A program made the position numbers and the translations under genes. A DNA stretch of 38,052 nt from Sphingomonadales bacterium (GTDB lineage Bacteria; Pseudomonadota; Alphaproteobacteria; Sphingomonadales; Sphingomonadaceae), in assembly GCA_018334165.1 (NCBI GenBank), contig JAGXTB010000215.1:1-38052 (forward strand), in the 5' to 3' direction. The notes below the pieces were generated by a model. That model ran no database searches. It was not told the DNA's origin and saw only the letters and a program-made list of their open reading frames with translations. Of this stretch, positions 16,069 through 24,316 are shown piece by piece. The stretch's first letter is position 1. Each line of letters opens with the position of its first letter.

Positions 16069-18290
16069 CAGTCCTTATCCTTGCTTTCGTACTGGTAGTA
16101 ATCGTAGCCGTAGTATTCGCTGTAGCGGTTACCGGCTTTGAGCGGATCGAACTTGGTCAGCACCGCACCCAGCAGGATCGGGCGCATCGCGCGCAAGCGG
16201 CGCAGCGCGGCCTTGAGCGAGCCGCGGCGGCTGCGGTCGGCTTCGACCACGAAGATCACCCCATCGACCAGCGCAGCCATCAGCGGCGAATCGGCCAGCC
16301 CCAGGATCGGCGGGCTGTCGACCATCACCACGTCAAATTGCCCGGCAGCTTCTTGCAGGATTTCCTCGATCCGCACGGTCGACAGCAGCTCGGTCGGGCT
16401 GGGCGGGATCGGCCCGGCGACCAGCAGGCTGAGATAGTCCTGGCTTGACTTTGCCACAGCGCTGGCCAGCGGGTCGTGCGAGGTCAGCAGGGTGGAAAGC
16501 CCGCGCTCGTTTGGCAGGTCCATCCGCTTGTGTAGCGACGGGCGGCGCATGTCCCCATCGATCAGCAGCACTTTCTTGCCCATCCGGGCAAAGCCCGAAG
16601 CGATCGCGTGGCTGCTGGTGGTCTTGCCTTCAGATGCTTGCGCGCTGGTAATCAGCATAATCTGGGGCAGGCCCTCGGCAGTCGAATAGAGCAGCGAGCC
16701 GCGCAGCGAATTGTAAGCTTCGGAGATCGGGGACTTGGGATCGAGCAGAGCTTCCTGCGGATCGCCCCCTTGCGATTGCGGAACCACCCCCAACAAGGCC
16801 AGCTGCAGCTTGGCCTCGATATCTTCGGGCACGCGGATCGCATCATCGAACTGGTCCTTGAAGAACACCATCAGCGCGGCCAGGCCAACGCCCATGATCA
16901 GCCCGACCAGCAGGTTCTTGAACAGATTGGGCGAGCTGGGTGCCTTGGGTACTTCGGCCTTGTCGATCACCGAGACGTTGGACAGGCTGACCCCGGCGAC
17001 CGCGTTAAGGGTCTTGTAGCGTTCGAGCAGCCCTTCGTAGAGCTGGCGATTGGTATCGGCCTCGCGCGCGAGCAGGTTGTATTGCACCGCACGGTCCTGT
17101 TCGGACATCGTCTCGTTCTTGAGCCGGGTGACCTGGCCCTGAAGCGCGCGTTCGGTGCCGAGTGCGGCCTGGTAATCGCTGCGGACCGAATTGCGGACAT
17201 TGATGGCGACGCTGTTCAACTGCTGGTTGATCGCAGCAAGTTGGGCAACCTTGGCCCTGACCGAAGGATAGTCCTCAAGATGGCGGGCGCGGTCCTGGCT
17301 GAGTTCGGCTTCAACCCGGGCACGGTCTGTCAACAGAGTGACCACGGTCGAATTCTGCAGCACCAGCGGCGAAGACAGCAGCGGGCCCGACGAGACCGCA
17401 CGCCAGCGCCCCTCGGCTTCGATCCGCCGCGCGGTTGCTTCATTGGTGGCAGTATTGATCTGGGCCAGGCTGGAGCCGGTAACGGAAGAACCGCGATCGA
17501 CCGTGCTCTTGCCGCCCTGGCTTTCGACCTGCCCTTCGCCGGTGCGGATGATCCCGGCATTGCGGGCATAGGTGTTGAGCGCGCGTTCGGATCCCTCAAG
17601 CTTGGCCTTGGCTTCGGTCAGCTGGCCTTCAAGATAACCGCGAGCATAGGACGAGCTGTCAAACCGGCGGTCGAGGTTCGCCTGGATGAACTCTTCGGCA
17701 TAGGCATTGGCGATCCTGGCCGAAAGCTCAGGATTGTTCGAGACGTAGCTGACCGTCACAATCCGCGAATCGCGCGGCAGCCGCACCGCAAGGTTGCCGA
17801 CCAGCAGATTGACCGCCTGCTCGCGCAAGGCATCGGGCGCGGTGCCTGCTGTGGGCGCGGGCAAGCCTTGGGCTTCATAGAATTGGGGGCTGCCGATCAG
17901 CTTGAGGTCTTGCGCAACGCGCAGCGCCAGTCCTCGGCTTTGAATGATATCGGTCTGGGTCTTGAGGAACCGGTCGACATCGTAGCTGGTGTTTTCCTGA
18001 TCGCTCGACGGCTCATCCTGTCCTCCCAGGATCCGGCCGCTGCTATCGTTGATCTGGATTGTCGAGCTGGCAGCGTAGCGCTTGGTCTGGAGCATGGTCG
18101 CGACCAGCGCGAATGCCAGGGCGGCAGCAATGATTGCGCCGATCAGCCACAGATTGGCGCGGATCGCCGCGGCGATGTAGCGGAAATCGAAGGCCGAACG
18201 CGACGAGCCGAAATGCTCGGCCTCGTCGGTGGCATCGAAAGTGCCGTGGCCATGGAAATGCGGATCGGCGGCGGGAGCTGGACTGGGCAA
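16068..18290 (-). CDS. Polysaccharide co-polymerase and tyrosine autokinase (Wzc/ExoP/GumC-like)
   Basis: A 740-aa inner-membrane protein. A first membrane helix lies at about residues 48-68, followed by a Wzz periplasmic domain with a long coiled-coil region and a second helix near 455-475 (VGLIMGVGLAALMVFF). The cytosolic kinase has Walker A SEGKTTSS, Walker A' LLIDGDMRRP and Walker B VVMVDSPP. The C-terminus ends in a tyrosine cluster (YSEYYGYDYYQY), the usual autophosphorylation tail. It controls chain length and export of exopolysaccharide. The start is TTG 18290 with AGGAAAG upstream; the export lipoprotein gene ends 9 bases before it. Confidence 0.95.
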   Translation of the reverse strand: MPSPAPAADPHFHGHGTFDATDEAEHFGSSRSAFDFRYIAAAIRANLWLIGAIIAAALAFALVATMLQTKRYAASSTIQINDSSGRILGGQDEPSSDQENTSYDVDRFLKTQTDIIQSRGLALRVAQDLKLIGSPQFYEAQGLPAPTAGTAPDALREQAVNLLVGNLAVRLPRDSRIVTVSYVSNNPELSARIANAYAEEFIQANLDRRFDSSSYARGYLEGQLTEAKAKLEGSERALNTYARNAGIIRTGEGQVESQGGKSTVDRGSSVTGSSLAQINTATNEATARRIEAEGRWRAVSSGPLLSSPLVLQNSTVVTLLTDRARVEAELSQDRARHLEDYPSVRAKVAQLAAINQQLNSVAINVRNSVRSDYQAALGTERALQGQVTRLKNETMSEQDRAVQYNLLAREADTNRQLYEGLLERYKTLNAVAGVSLSNVSVIDKAEVPKAPSSPNLFKNLLVGLIMGVGLAALMVFFKDQFDDAIRVPEDIEAKLQLALLGVVPQSQGGDPQEALLDPKSPISEAYNSLRGSLLYSTAEGLPQIMLITSAQASEGKTTSSHAIASGFARMGKKVLLIDGDMRRPSLHKRMDLPNERGLSTLLTSHDPLASAVAKSSQDYLSLLVAGPIPPSPTELLSTVRIEEILQEAAGQFDVVMVDSPPILGLADSPLMAALVDGVIFVVEADRSRRGSLKAALRRLRAMRPILLGAVLTKFDPLKAGNRYSEYYGYDYYQYESKDKD

Positions 18291-18299
18291 GAGGCTTTC

Positions 18300-18956
18300 C
18301 TAGCGGAAAATGTAGAACAGGTTGAAGGCGGGAGCCGCCTGAAGGAACTGCTTCCAGGCCGACTTCAGACCCGAACGTCCGACGACGACAGTATCGCCAG
18401 GCAGGATTTGCGGATCGGCAGCCAGGCCCTTGCGGATGTCATCCACATTAAACCGCGCGCCCATCCGCTGGCCGCCCACGACCCGGAAGATCATCACTTC
18501 GTCCAGCGAGGCGGTATCGGTCGGGCTTTTGGCCTGGGCAATTGCGGTGAGCAGCGAGGTGCCGGGCATGGCTTCGAACACGCCCGGTTCGCGCACATCG
18601 CCCTCGACTGCAAAAGTGGTGCGGCGGCGTTCGGTGACAATCACCGCGACTTGTGGATCGCGGATGAAGCGTTCGCCCAGACGCTTGACCAGTTCTTCGC
18701 GCAATTGGGCAGAGGTGCGCCCGGCAGCCGGGACTGACCCCGCCAAGGGGACCTGCACGCTGCCGCTGGCATCGACCACATAGGCATCCGAAGTCAGTTC
18801 GGGCTCGCCCAGCACCCGGATCGACAGCTGATCGCCTGGACGCAGTGTGTCTTCGTCAGGCCAGGCCTCGGTGTTGGGAAACACGGCATAGGCCTGTGGT
18901 CCGGCAGGCAACGGGTTTGGCTTGCCGGCGCAGCCCGCCAACGACAACGCCAGCAC
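18300..18956 (-). CDS. Polysaccharide export outer-membrane lipoprotein (Wza-like, short)
   Basis: A 218-aa protein with a lipobox LSLAGC. A Poly_export domain follows (LRPGDQLSIRVLGEPELTSDAYVVDASGSVQVPLAGSV, ERFIRDPQVAVIV), then one SLBB-type beta-grasp domain (FAVEGDVREPGVFEAMPGTSLLTAIAQA). It forms or caps the outer-membrane exit for the polymer made with the Wzc-like kinase. It is shorter than Wza, as in the GumB/KpsD-short type. The start is uncertain: the annotated GTG gives a very short signal peptide, no ribosome site precedes it, and the nearest upstream ATG (18996) is one base out of frame. A real small frameshift or a CTG start at 18968 are both possible. Confidence 0.85.
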   Translation of the reverse strand: MLALSLAGCAGKPNPLPAGPQAYAVFPNTEAWPDEDTLRPGDQLSIRVLGEPELTSDAYVVDASGSVQVPLAGSVPAAGRTSAQLREELVKRLGERFIRDPQVAVIVTERRRTTFAVEGDVREPGVFEAMPGTSLLTAIAQAKSPTDTASLDEVMIFRVVGGQRMGARFNVDDIRKGLAADPQILPGDTVVVGRSGLKSAWKQFLQAAPAFNLFYIFR

Positions 18957-19108
18957 CGCGGCTGCAACCAGGGCAGGTAGTCAAGACTTTTGGCATGACT
19001 TCGTTTAGATTAGCCAGCCCCCGCGGTGCCAGCACCGGTAGGACAGGTTTTCAGCGCAACAAATTAAGGAAACAGATGGCAAATTGACGTCTCGCCAAAT
19101 CCGTGAAC

Positions 19109-19699
19109 TTATAGGATCAGCAGTCCTTCATCGGATATATCAGCGAAATATCGAGAAATTGCGTCGGCCGCACGATCTGTCAAAGTCATAAATGCGCGTC
19201 GCTTGTCGAGCGAATCCTCAGTACGTATGAGCAAACCGGATTCTATCATTTGACCGATCCAGCGGAGCGCTGTTGTTGGTGGGACTCCAGAGGCAATGCA
19301 GAGCGAAGTAACGCTCACTCTCGTATGCTCTTCTCTTGCAGCCGCAAGATCGAGCAACATATCCCAAGCAGGATCAGCGAATAAATTGGCGTCGAAATAT
19401 CTAAGTCGCCTCTGTCGCAGTTTAATGACTTTCCTGATCAGTCGAGAATCAGGCATTGGCGGACGAGATTCTCGTCGCTCAGTAGAAAAAATGAAATTTT
19501 GATTGGCGCAAGTTTGATCTTCAACATACCCAACATCAAATTTGAAGGCGCTTTCGCTTTCTTGCCTGCTTGATGTTTTTGAAACAAAAACTTCGTGCAG
19601 ATCACTAGTCAAATCCGTCAATGCTTTTTTTAACTCCGATAGGCGCTTCGAAAGGCGGTATTCGATCTCTATCGGTCCTCCAGTCACGATAGGGCCCAA
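19109..19699 (-). CDS. MarR-like winged-helix regulator
   Basis: A 196-aa protein. The C-terminal half (about 95-185) is a MarR-type winged helix: RVSVTSLCIASGVPPTTALRWIGQMIESGLLIRTEDSLDKRRAFMTLTD, with the recognition helix at PPTTALRWI and the basic wing DKRRA. The first 85 residues are hydrophilic and unassigned. The start shown is TTG 19699; GTG 19687 or an internal ATG giving MPDSRLIRK are alternatives. The gene lies in an AT-richer block with three others on the same strand, immediately upstream of the export lipoprotein gene, so it probably regulates exopolysaccharide genes. Target unknown. Confidence 0.78.
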   Translation of the reverse strand: MGPIVTGGPIEIEYRLSKRLSELKKALTDLTSDLHEVFVSKTSSRQESESAFKFDVGYVEDQTCANQNFIFSTERRESRPPMPDSRLIRKVIKLRQRRLRYFDANLFADPAWDMLLDLAAAREEHTRVSVTSLCIASGVPPTTALRWIGQMIESGLLIRTEDSLDKRRAFMTLTDRAADAISRYFADISDEGLLIL

Positions 19700-19718
19700 A
19701 TCATTTCAGGGCGAGTAT

Positions 19719-20162
19719 TTAATTGATTCGCCAGTCCGGATAGAAATGAGGTTCTTTCTGACGAATAATGTAACGTCGTATGCCTAGAATCAACAAAAAA
19801 TATTGGAAGTATGTTGGTGCGGTTGTCATCATCCAGTAAACGCCCGCCAACCCGTTGATAGCAACTAATTTTGCAAGGTGAGTCGAAACAACCAAAATTT
19901 GCAGAGATGATACCCATATTGGCCACCAACGGTTTGCGCGGATAGCAACTGTCAAAATCGCCACAAGAACTACAACTTCAATGAGAAGTTGTGGGTAATC
20001 AAGAGTGGCAAAATGCGCTGGTCCACGAATCAATCGTAAGGCAATACCAAACGCAAATGCGACGGCAAATATAGTAGATGTATACTTTTCCGGCTCTCCG
20101 CCACGCCGGTGCGCAAAGAATAGCAGAAGTACAATCAACGCAATAGTAGCGGAGAGCCTCAT
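19719..20162 (-). CDS. Small four-helix inner-membrane protein (unknown)
   Basis: A 147-aa protein with four clear hydrophobic segments (near the N-terminus; about 28-45; 55-75; 115-130) and a positively charged end (RRYIIRQKEPHFYPDWRIN). No known family is recognised. It sits between a small helical protein and the MarR-like gene, 19 bases from the latter, in the same orientation, and shares their low-GC base use. A sensor or partner for the membrane-tethered LuxR-type protein of the same block is a guess from context. Confidence 0.65.
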   Translation of the reverse strand: MRLSATIALIVLLLFFAHRRGGEPEKYTSTIFAVAFAFGIALRLIRGPAHFATLDYPQLLIEVVVLVAILTVAIRANRWWPIWVSSLQILVVSTHLAKLVAINGLAGVYWMMTTAPTYFQYFLLILGIRRYIIRQKEPHFYPDWRIN

Positions 20163-20203
20163 TTCATATTCGCATCTCTACATTTGCTCTTTCGCATCTT
20201 TGA

Positions 20204-20533
20204 TTAGGCTGCGTCGGCGATGTTCAATTGGCCAGTCTGGCGCCAGTCGTCGGGGCAATCCTCTGCAGTCCCACCCATTTCTTTGCCGATGTCCAACATT
20301 CGCCCGTGCACTCTCGCCAAATCATTGCCTGCAGTCAGGAGGGATTGCTGAGATTTCATGAGGCGCATCAAGGCGTCTTGCCCAGAAAGAAGATCGGGAG
20401 AAACCAGATTGCGCGCTGAGACCAGGGTACTCATGAGTTCCGCTTGTTGCAATAGTGCTTCATTCAGTGCTTTTTCAGCAGATTTGATGTTGCGGGAAAT
20501 GCGGATGGCTGCGCTTTCAACGGTCAATGTCAT
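20204..20533 (-). CDS. Small all-helical protein (unknown)
   Basis: A 109-aa soluble protein predicted by eye to be mostly helix (AAIRISRNIKSAEKALNEALLQQAELMSTLVSARN; QDALMRLMKSQQSLLTAGNDLARVHGRML), with heptad-like spacing that suggests a coiled coil. The N-terminal MTLTVESAAIRI is distinctive. A good AGGGG site precedes ATG 20533. No enzyme motif is visible. It is second in the AT-rich four-gene block, 40 bases after the LuxR-type gene, and may be a binding partner in that regulatory module. Confidence 0.65.
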   Translation of the reverse strand: MTLTVESAAIRISRNIKSAEKALNEALLQQAELMSTLVSARNLVSPDLLSGQDALMRLMKSQQSLLTAGNDLARVHGRMLDIGKEMGGTAEDCPDDWRQTGQLNIADAA

Positions 20534-20573
20534 AATTTTCCCCTGTGGTTAGAATGCGAATCGTGCACTGTGA

Positions 20574-21095
20574 CTACAGCCGAATCGACGTTAGAGTATC
20601 AACTTGTGCAAATATCGTAACAATTGCCAAAATGACGAAAATCATTAATACAGAAATTACGACAATAAGCATAAGTCTAAACAATGTGCCGGATGTTCCT
20701 TCAAGCTGTAGAGGGACAATTCGATTTTGCGGCTTGTCATCAATCAAGTAGGAGCTTCGGGTTCCATCAAGATTTGCAAACATCACCGGATCATCGTTTT
20801 CTCCCTCAGAGGACTGTTGCGCGGAAGCCAGCGGCTTTGCCATATGGAATTCTTCATATGTCAATCGATCGCATAAGCGCTGGTGCCTCAAATATGCCTG
20901 GATAAGCTCTCTGCGGGTTGTCACCCCTAGGCGGCGCTTCGCAGTTTCGATTCGCTGGTAAACAGTATGCGGAGAGATACCTAAGACCTTCGATATCTCT
21001 TTGGAAGTAGCGTGTTTTATTAACAGCTCGAGCACATCAATTTGCTTCTGAGTGAGCAAATTCAATAAATCAAAAGTGGCTTCGTTTTCAATCAC
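20574..21095 (-). CDS. Membrane-tethered LuxR-type HTH regulator
   Basis: A 173-aa protein with an N-terminal GerE/LuxR-type HTH (about residues 13-70: LTQKQIDVLELLIKHATSKE, recognition region ISPHTVYQRIETAKRRLG) directly at the start. A disordered linker follows, and then one strong membrane helix near residues 138-162 leaving a tiny outside tail. This ToxR-like layout (DNA-binding domain inside, single anchor) is uncommon for LuxR-type proteins and has no ligand-binding or receiver domain. The start is GTG 21095. A perfect inverted repeat at 21224-21242 lies in its upstream region and could be its operator. Likely first gene of the AT-rich block. Confidence 0.8.
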   Translation of the reverse strand: MIENEATFDLLNLLTQKQIDVLELLIKHATSKEISKVLGISPHTVYQRIETAKRRLGVTTRRELIQAYLRHQRLCDRLTYEEFHMAKPLASAQQSSEGENDDPVMFANLDGTRSSYLIDDKPQNRIVPLQLEGTSGTLFRLMLIVVISVLMIFVILAIVTIFAQVDTLTSIRL

Positions 21096-21223
21096 TTGTT
21101 CCGAACACCTTCACACGAACCGCGACCCCTCAATCTTCCCATATATGCCCTCCGCCAGTAGTTGAAAGACATGGTTAAAATGGCCTTAGAATGAGACTGT
21201 GATTCCTGCATCCTTCCTGATGC

Positions 21224-21242
21224 CCTGTAACTCGATTACAGG
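21224..21242. promoter_or_regulatory. 19-bp lux-box-like inverted repeat
   Basis: CCTGTAA (21224-21230), spacer CTCGA, TTACAGG (21236-21242) form a perfect 7-bp dyad, similar in shape to lux-type boxes (CCTGTA...TACAGG). It is about 130 bases upstream of the LuxR-type gene, inside the 227-bp gap that follows the glycosylphosphotransferase gene. Use as an operator is inferred. As RNA it could also act as a short hairpin after the upstream gene, but no T-run follows on the minus strand. Confidence 0.45.
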
Positions 21243-21322
21243 TTTATATGAGGCACTTGACCGATGAAGATCGCAGCATCGCGGACCAAGTCTAAGCGCG
21301 CCGACGCTGATGAGCGAAGAAG

Positions 21323-22687
21323 CTAACGCCTAATCACAAGCCTCAGCCAGCCATCGAGGTACTCCAGATCGGATTCGAGCCGCCGGGCCAGATCTTCCTC
21401 GTGTTCGGTCGCGCCGCGGTGACCCCTGATCTGGGCCAGGCCGGTCAGTCCGGGCTTGAGCGCGTGGCGTTCCCAATAGCGGTCATCAATTTCCCAGAAC
21501 AGCTTCTCCCCGGCCTGCGATCCCAGCGCGTGCGGGCGCGGGCCGACCAACGACATTTCGCCGCGCAGCACGTTGAACAGCTGCGGCAGCTCGTCGATGC
21601 TGGTGCGGCGGATCAGGCGGCCGACGCGGGTGATCCGGTCGTCATCGCGGCGGGTTGAAAGCTCACCCGCGCCGTCGCTGTCGGCACTGCGCATCGAGCG
21701 GAATTTGAGCATGTTGAAGAAGCGGTTGCCGCGTCCGACCCGGCGCTGAACAAACAGCACCGGACTGCCGTCTTCCAGCAGGATCGCGATCGTGACCAGC
21801 AGCAACAGCGGCGAGAGCAGGATCAGCCCGCCGCCCGCCAGGACCAGGTCGAACAGCCGCTTGGCCGCGCGCGCGCGCAATCCCAATGGCCCGATCGAGA
21901 CCCGCAGAAAGCCTTGTCCGTCAGCCACTCTGGCACCGTGTGCGCCCAGCGCGGCAACACCGGGATCAAGCACTTCGCCGTCAATATTCGCGCCTTTCAG
22001 GATCGATGCCCAGGCTGCCCGGCGTTCGGGCGGGCAAGTCACCACCACCCGGTCGATCGCGTGCAGCAGTGCGCCAATCCGGTTAAGCTGCGCCGGACTG
22101 TCCAGCGCCGGAACCAGCCGCAATGCCTTGGCATCGACCCGGTAAGCTCCTGGCAGGGCAACCTGCGGGCCGCCATCGTCGATCAGCAGTTCGTTGATCA
22201 GTCGTTCCCCGCAGCGCCAGCGCACGAAGCTGCGCATCTGCAGGCGGGTCCAGACCAGGACCAGGCCTGACAATAGCCCCCCGACGGTAAACAGCACGCG
22301 TGAGAACTCGACACTGGATTTGGTGTAAAAGGTGATGAACACCACCACCGCCGCTGAAATCGCAAGCGCGCCCAAGCCGCGCAGGATGCCGGTGCGGGCC
22401 TGACGCAAAGTCGAAAGCGCATAGGCGCCGTTGTAAAGCGCGACAGTCAGAAAGACCGGCAACAGCAGCTGCGCCAGAATTCCGGCCTGCTCCAGCCCCT
22501 GGCGCCCCAGATAGAGATAGCCAGAGAACCCAAACCCGGCAAAGATCGCGAAGATATCACCCACCATCTGCGCCAGGTATGCCTGCAAGCGGCGGCGCTC
22601 GAGCGGCTGAGCGGGAGTCAGATGTTCGAGCGGCGCAGGCACGGGCGTGCTCAATCGGTCGGCGCTAATGGCAGCTAACTCGTTCAT
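21323..22687 (-). CDS. Polyprenyl-phosphate sugar-1-phosphate transferase (WcaJ-like), C-terminus short
   Basis: A 454-aa protein starting the exopolysaccharide repeat unit by moving a sugar-1-phosphate onto undecaprenyl phosphate. About four to five N-terminal membrane helices and a nucleotide-binding-like middle part precede the bacterial sugar transferase domain: KRLFDLVLAGGGLILLSPLL, VLFVQRRVGRGNRFFNMLKFRSMR, RRTSIDELPQLFNVLRGEMS with VGPRP, and LKPGLTGLAQIRG. It then stops at DLEYLDGWLRLVIRR, whereas this family normally continues with roughly 20 more residues (often W-x-x-x-x-D-x-x-I-x-x-x-T). The stop lies at the border with the AT-rich block, so truncation is likely. ATG 22687 was preferred; GTG 22726 is an alternative. 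Confidence 0.88.
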   Translation of the reverse strand: MNELAAISADRLSTPVPAPLEHLTPAQPLERRRLQAYLAQMVGDIFAIFAGFGFSGYLYLGRQGLEQAGILAQLLLPVFLTVALYNGAYALSTLRQARTGILRGLGALAISAAVVVFITFYTKSSVEFSRVLFTVGGLLSGLVLVWTRLQMRSFVRWRCGERLINELLIDDGGPQVALPGAYRVDAKALRLVPALDSPAQLNRIGALLHAIDRVVVTCPPERRAAWASILKGANIDGEVLDPGVAALGAHGARVADGQGFLRVSIGPLGLRARAAKRLFDLVLAGGGLILLSPLLLLVTIAILLEDGSPVLFVQRRVGRGNRFFNMLKFRSMRSADSDGAGELSTRRDDDRITRVGRLIRRTSIDELPQLFNVLRGEMSLVGPRPHALGSQAGEKLFWEIDDRYWERHALKPGLTGLAQIRGHRGATEHEEDLARRLESDLEYLDGWLRLVIRR

Positions 22688-22781
22688 CGATGGCAACCCG
22701 TTGGTCCTGCGTCTGCGATGCGCCACTCCCTCTCATGCAAGAGAATGGTGCCACCTTCAAGTCTTCGTGAGGGGCTTTGCC

Positions 22782-23813
22782 CTATGTCCGGGGCGCTGCG
22801 GCGCGGGCGATCTCGGCCAGGCCCTGGGCCAGCAGCAGTTCGGCGTTCTGGCTGTTGGCCAGCAGCTGGCGGTGCAGTTCGATCAGGCGGTCCACCAGCC
22901 GCGCCAGTTTGCGCCCGCGCCAGGCAGTCAACTGCTGGATCAGATCGCGGCTGTCCTTCCAGAACACCCGCTTGGCACTCGATTCGGCCTCGATGAACTG
23001 GCGGACATTGCCGCGCGGACCCATCCGTGCGGCGAGCTGCGCCAGCTGGGTCGCACGGCGCTCGAACGCCAGCAGCAGGCCGACGGGGTTGAGCCCCAGC
23101 TCGTGCATCCGCTTGAGCTCGCCGCTGAGCTTGGCCACCTCGCCGCCCAGCACCACGTTGACCAGCGACATGAACCCATCGTCCTCGGTCCGCGCGCCGA
23201 TTGCCTCCAGCGCATCGGCATCGGCCTTGCGCGGAGCCTGCGGGCTGGCATCGAGATAGAGCGCGAGCTTGGTCACTTCGCTTTGCGCCAGGCGCGTATC
23301 GAGCGCGGCGGCCTTGGCAATCCGTTCGGCCAGGTCCCCGCTTAGCGTCACCCCGGCGGCATCGGCCATGTCGCGCACGGCGCCGGTCACGCTGCGCAGG
23401 TCCGGTGGATAGAACATCGCGACCAGCGCATCGCCGCGCCCGGCCAGCAGCTTTGCCGTGCGCGACTTGTCAGTCGCGCCGCTGGCCACCACCAGCACCG
23501 GCCAGCCGGGGGTATCGTCAGCCACCAGGTTTTCCAGCGCGTCGTGGGCCTCGTCGCCCGTGGCGCGGATCCAGATGTGGCGGCTGTCGCCGAACAGCGA
23601 ACTGGAGCGCGCCTCGTCGCTCAGCCGCACCGGATCGCGCTTGATGTCGGCGCCGGAGAATTCGACCCGCTCACCCGGATCGGGCAGCAGCGAGAGCACG
23701 TGATGCGCTGCATCGTGCGCTCCGGCCTCGTCGGGGCCGCAGAAGAAGAACACCCGCGCTTCCTTGGCAGCGCGCGGAGCCTGGGCCTTGAAGTCCTTCT
23801 GGGTCGCCTTCAC
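22782..23813 (-). CDS. holA: DNA polymerase III subunit delta
   Basis: A 343-aa clamp-loader subunit. Family features include VFFFCGPDEAGAHDAAHHV near the start, LFGDSRHIWIRATGDE, the VLVVASGATDKSRTAKLL strand-turn, and the C-terminal LNPVGLLLAFERRATQLAQLA and QNAELLLAQGLAEIAR. It opens the beta clamp together with the DnaX complex. Its ATG overlaps the lptE stop by 4 bases, giving the leuS-lptE-holA order found in many alphaproteobacteria. Confidence 0.95.
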   Translation of the reverse strand: MKATQKDFKAQAPRAAKEARVFFFCGPDEAGAHDAAHHVLSLLPDPGERVEFSGADIKRDPVRLSDEARSSSLFGDSRHIWIRATGDEAHDALENLVADDTPGWPVLVVASGATDKSRTAKLLAGRGDALVAMFYPPDLRSVTGAVRDMADAAGVTLSGDLAERIAKAAALDTRLAQSEVTKLALYLDASPQAPRKADADALEAIGARTEDDGFMSLVNVVLGGEVAKLSGELKRMHELGLNPVGLLLAFERRATQLAQLAARMGPRGNVRQFIEAESSAKRVFWKDSRDLIQQLTAWRGRKLARLVDRLIELHRQLLANSQNAELLLAQGLAEIARAAAPRT

Positions 23814-24316
23814 GGCACGGTGGGGGCCGCGCCCCTGAGCTTGAGCGCGACGCGGGTGACGATCCGGTCGGCCACTTCCTTGGCGAGGTTTTCCAGCGCG
23901 GTCTGTTCGGCCGCGATGGTCGCATATTCGCTGCTGGTGACATCAATCCCGGCGTCCGACCCGGCGGTCGCATCGAGCACGATCTGTCCGGTTTCAAGAT
24001 CGACCAACTGATAGCGCGCCCGCAAGGTCCGGCGCTCGCGCGCGACAGTATCGTCGGTCAGTAGCCCCAGGCCTTCCAGCTTGTCATCAAGCCGCACGTC
24101 CAGCCGGTAGCGCTTGGGACCCGCTCCGCCTGCACCCAGCCGGTCAGTCAGCGCATTGCGCACCAGCCAGCCGGCCTTGCCCTCAATCGGGGCGACCTCG
24201 ATCGAGGACAGGCCTTGCACCACGGTTCCGCTGGCCCCGCCCGCATACATTGGCTTGAGGCCGCAGGCGCTGAGCGGCAGTGCGAGAGCGAGGGCGAGCG
24301 CGATCCGCTTCATCAC
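23810..24316 (-). CDS. lptE: LPS-assembly lipoprotein LptE
   Basis: A 168-aa outer-membrane lipoprotein with signal peptide and lipobox ([15 protein letters not shown]). The small LptE fold follows: [53 protein letters not shown], and a C-terminal helix with basic end. LptE plugs the LptD barrel during LPS insertion. It overlaps leuS and holA by 4 bases on each side, so the three are translationally coupled. Confidence 0.93.
   Translation of the reverse strand: MMKRIALALALALPLSACGLKPMYAGGASGTVVQGLSSIEVAPIEGKAGWLVRNALTDRLGAGGAGPKRYRLDVRLDDKLEGLGLLTDDTVARERRTLRARYQLVDLETGQIVLDATAGSDAGIDVTSSEYATIAAEQTALENLAKEVADRIVTRVALKLRGAAPTVP

Noticed and set aside
21263-21316. Tiny plus-strand frame (MKIAASRTKSKRADADERRS) after the glycosylphosphotransferase gene
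   Set aside because: Only about 20 codons with no ribosome site; perhaps a remnant of older GC-rich DNA, not a supported gene.
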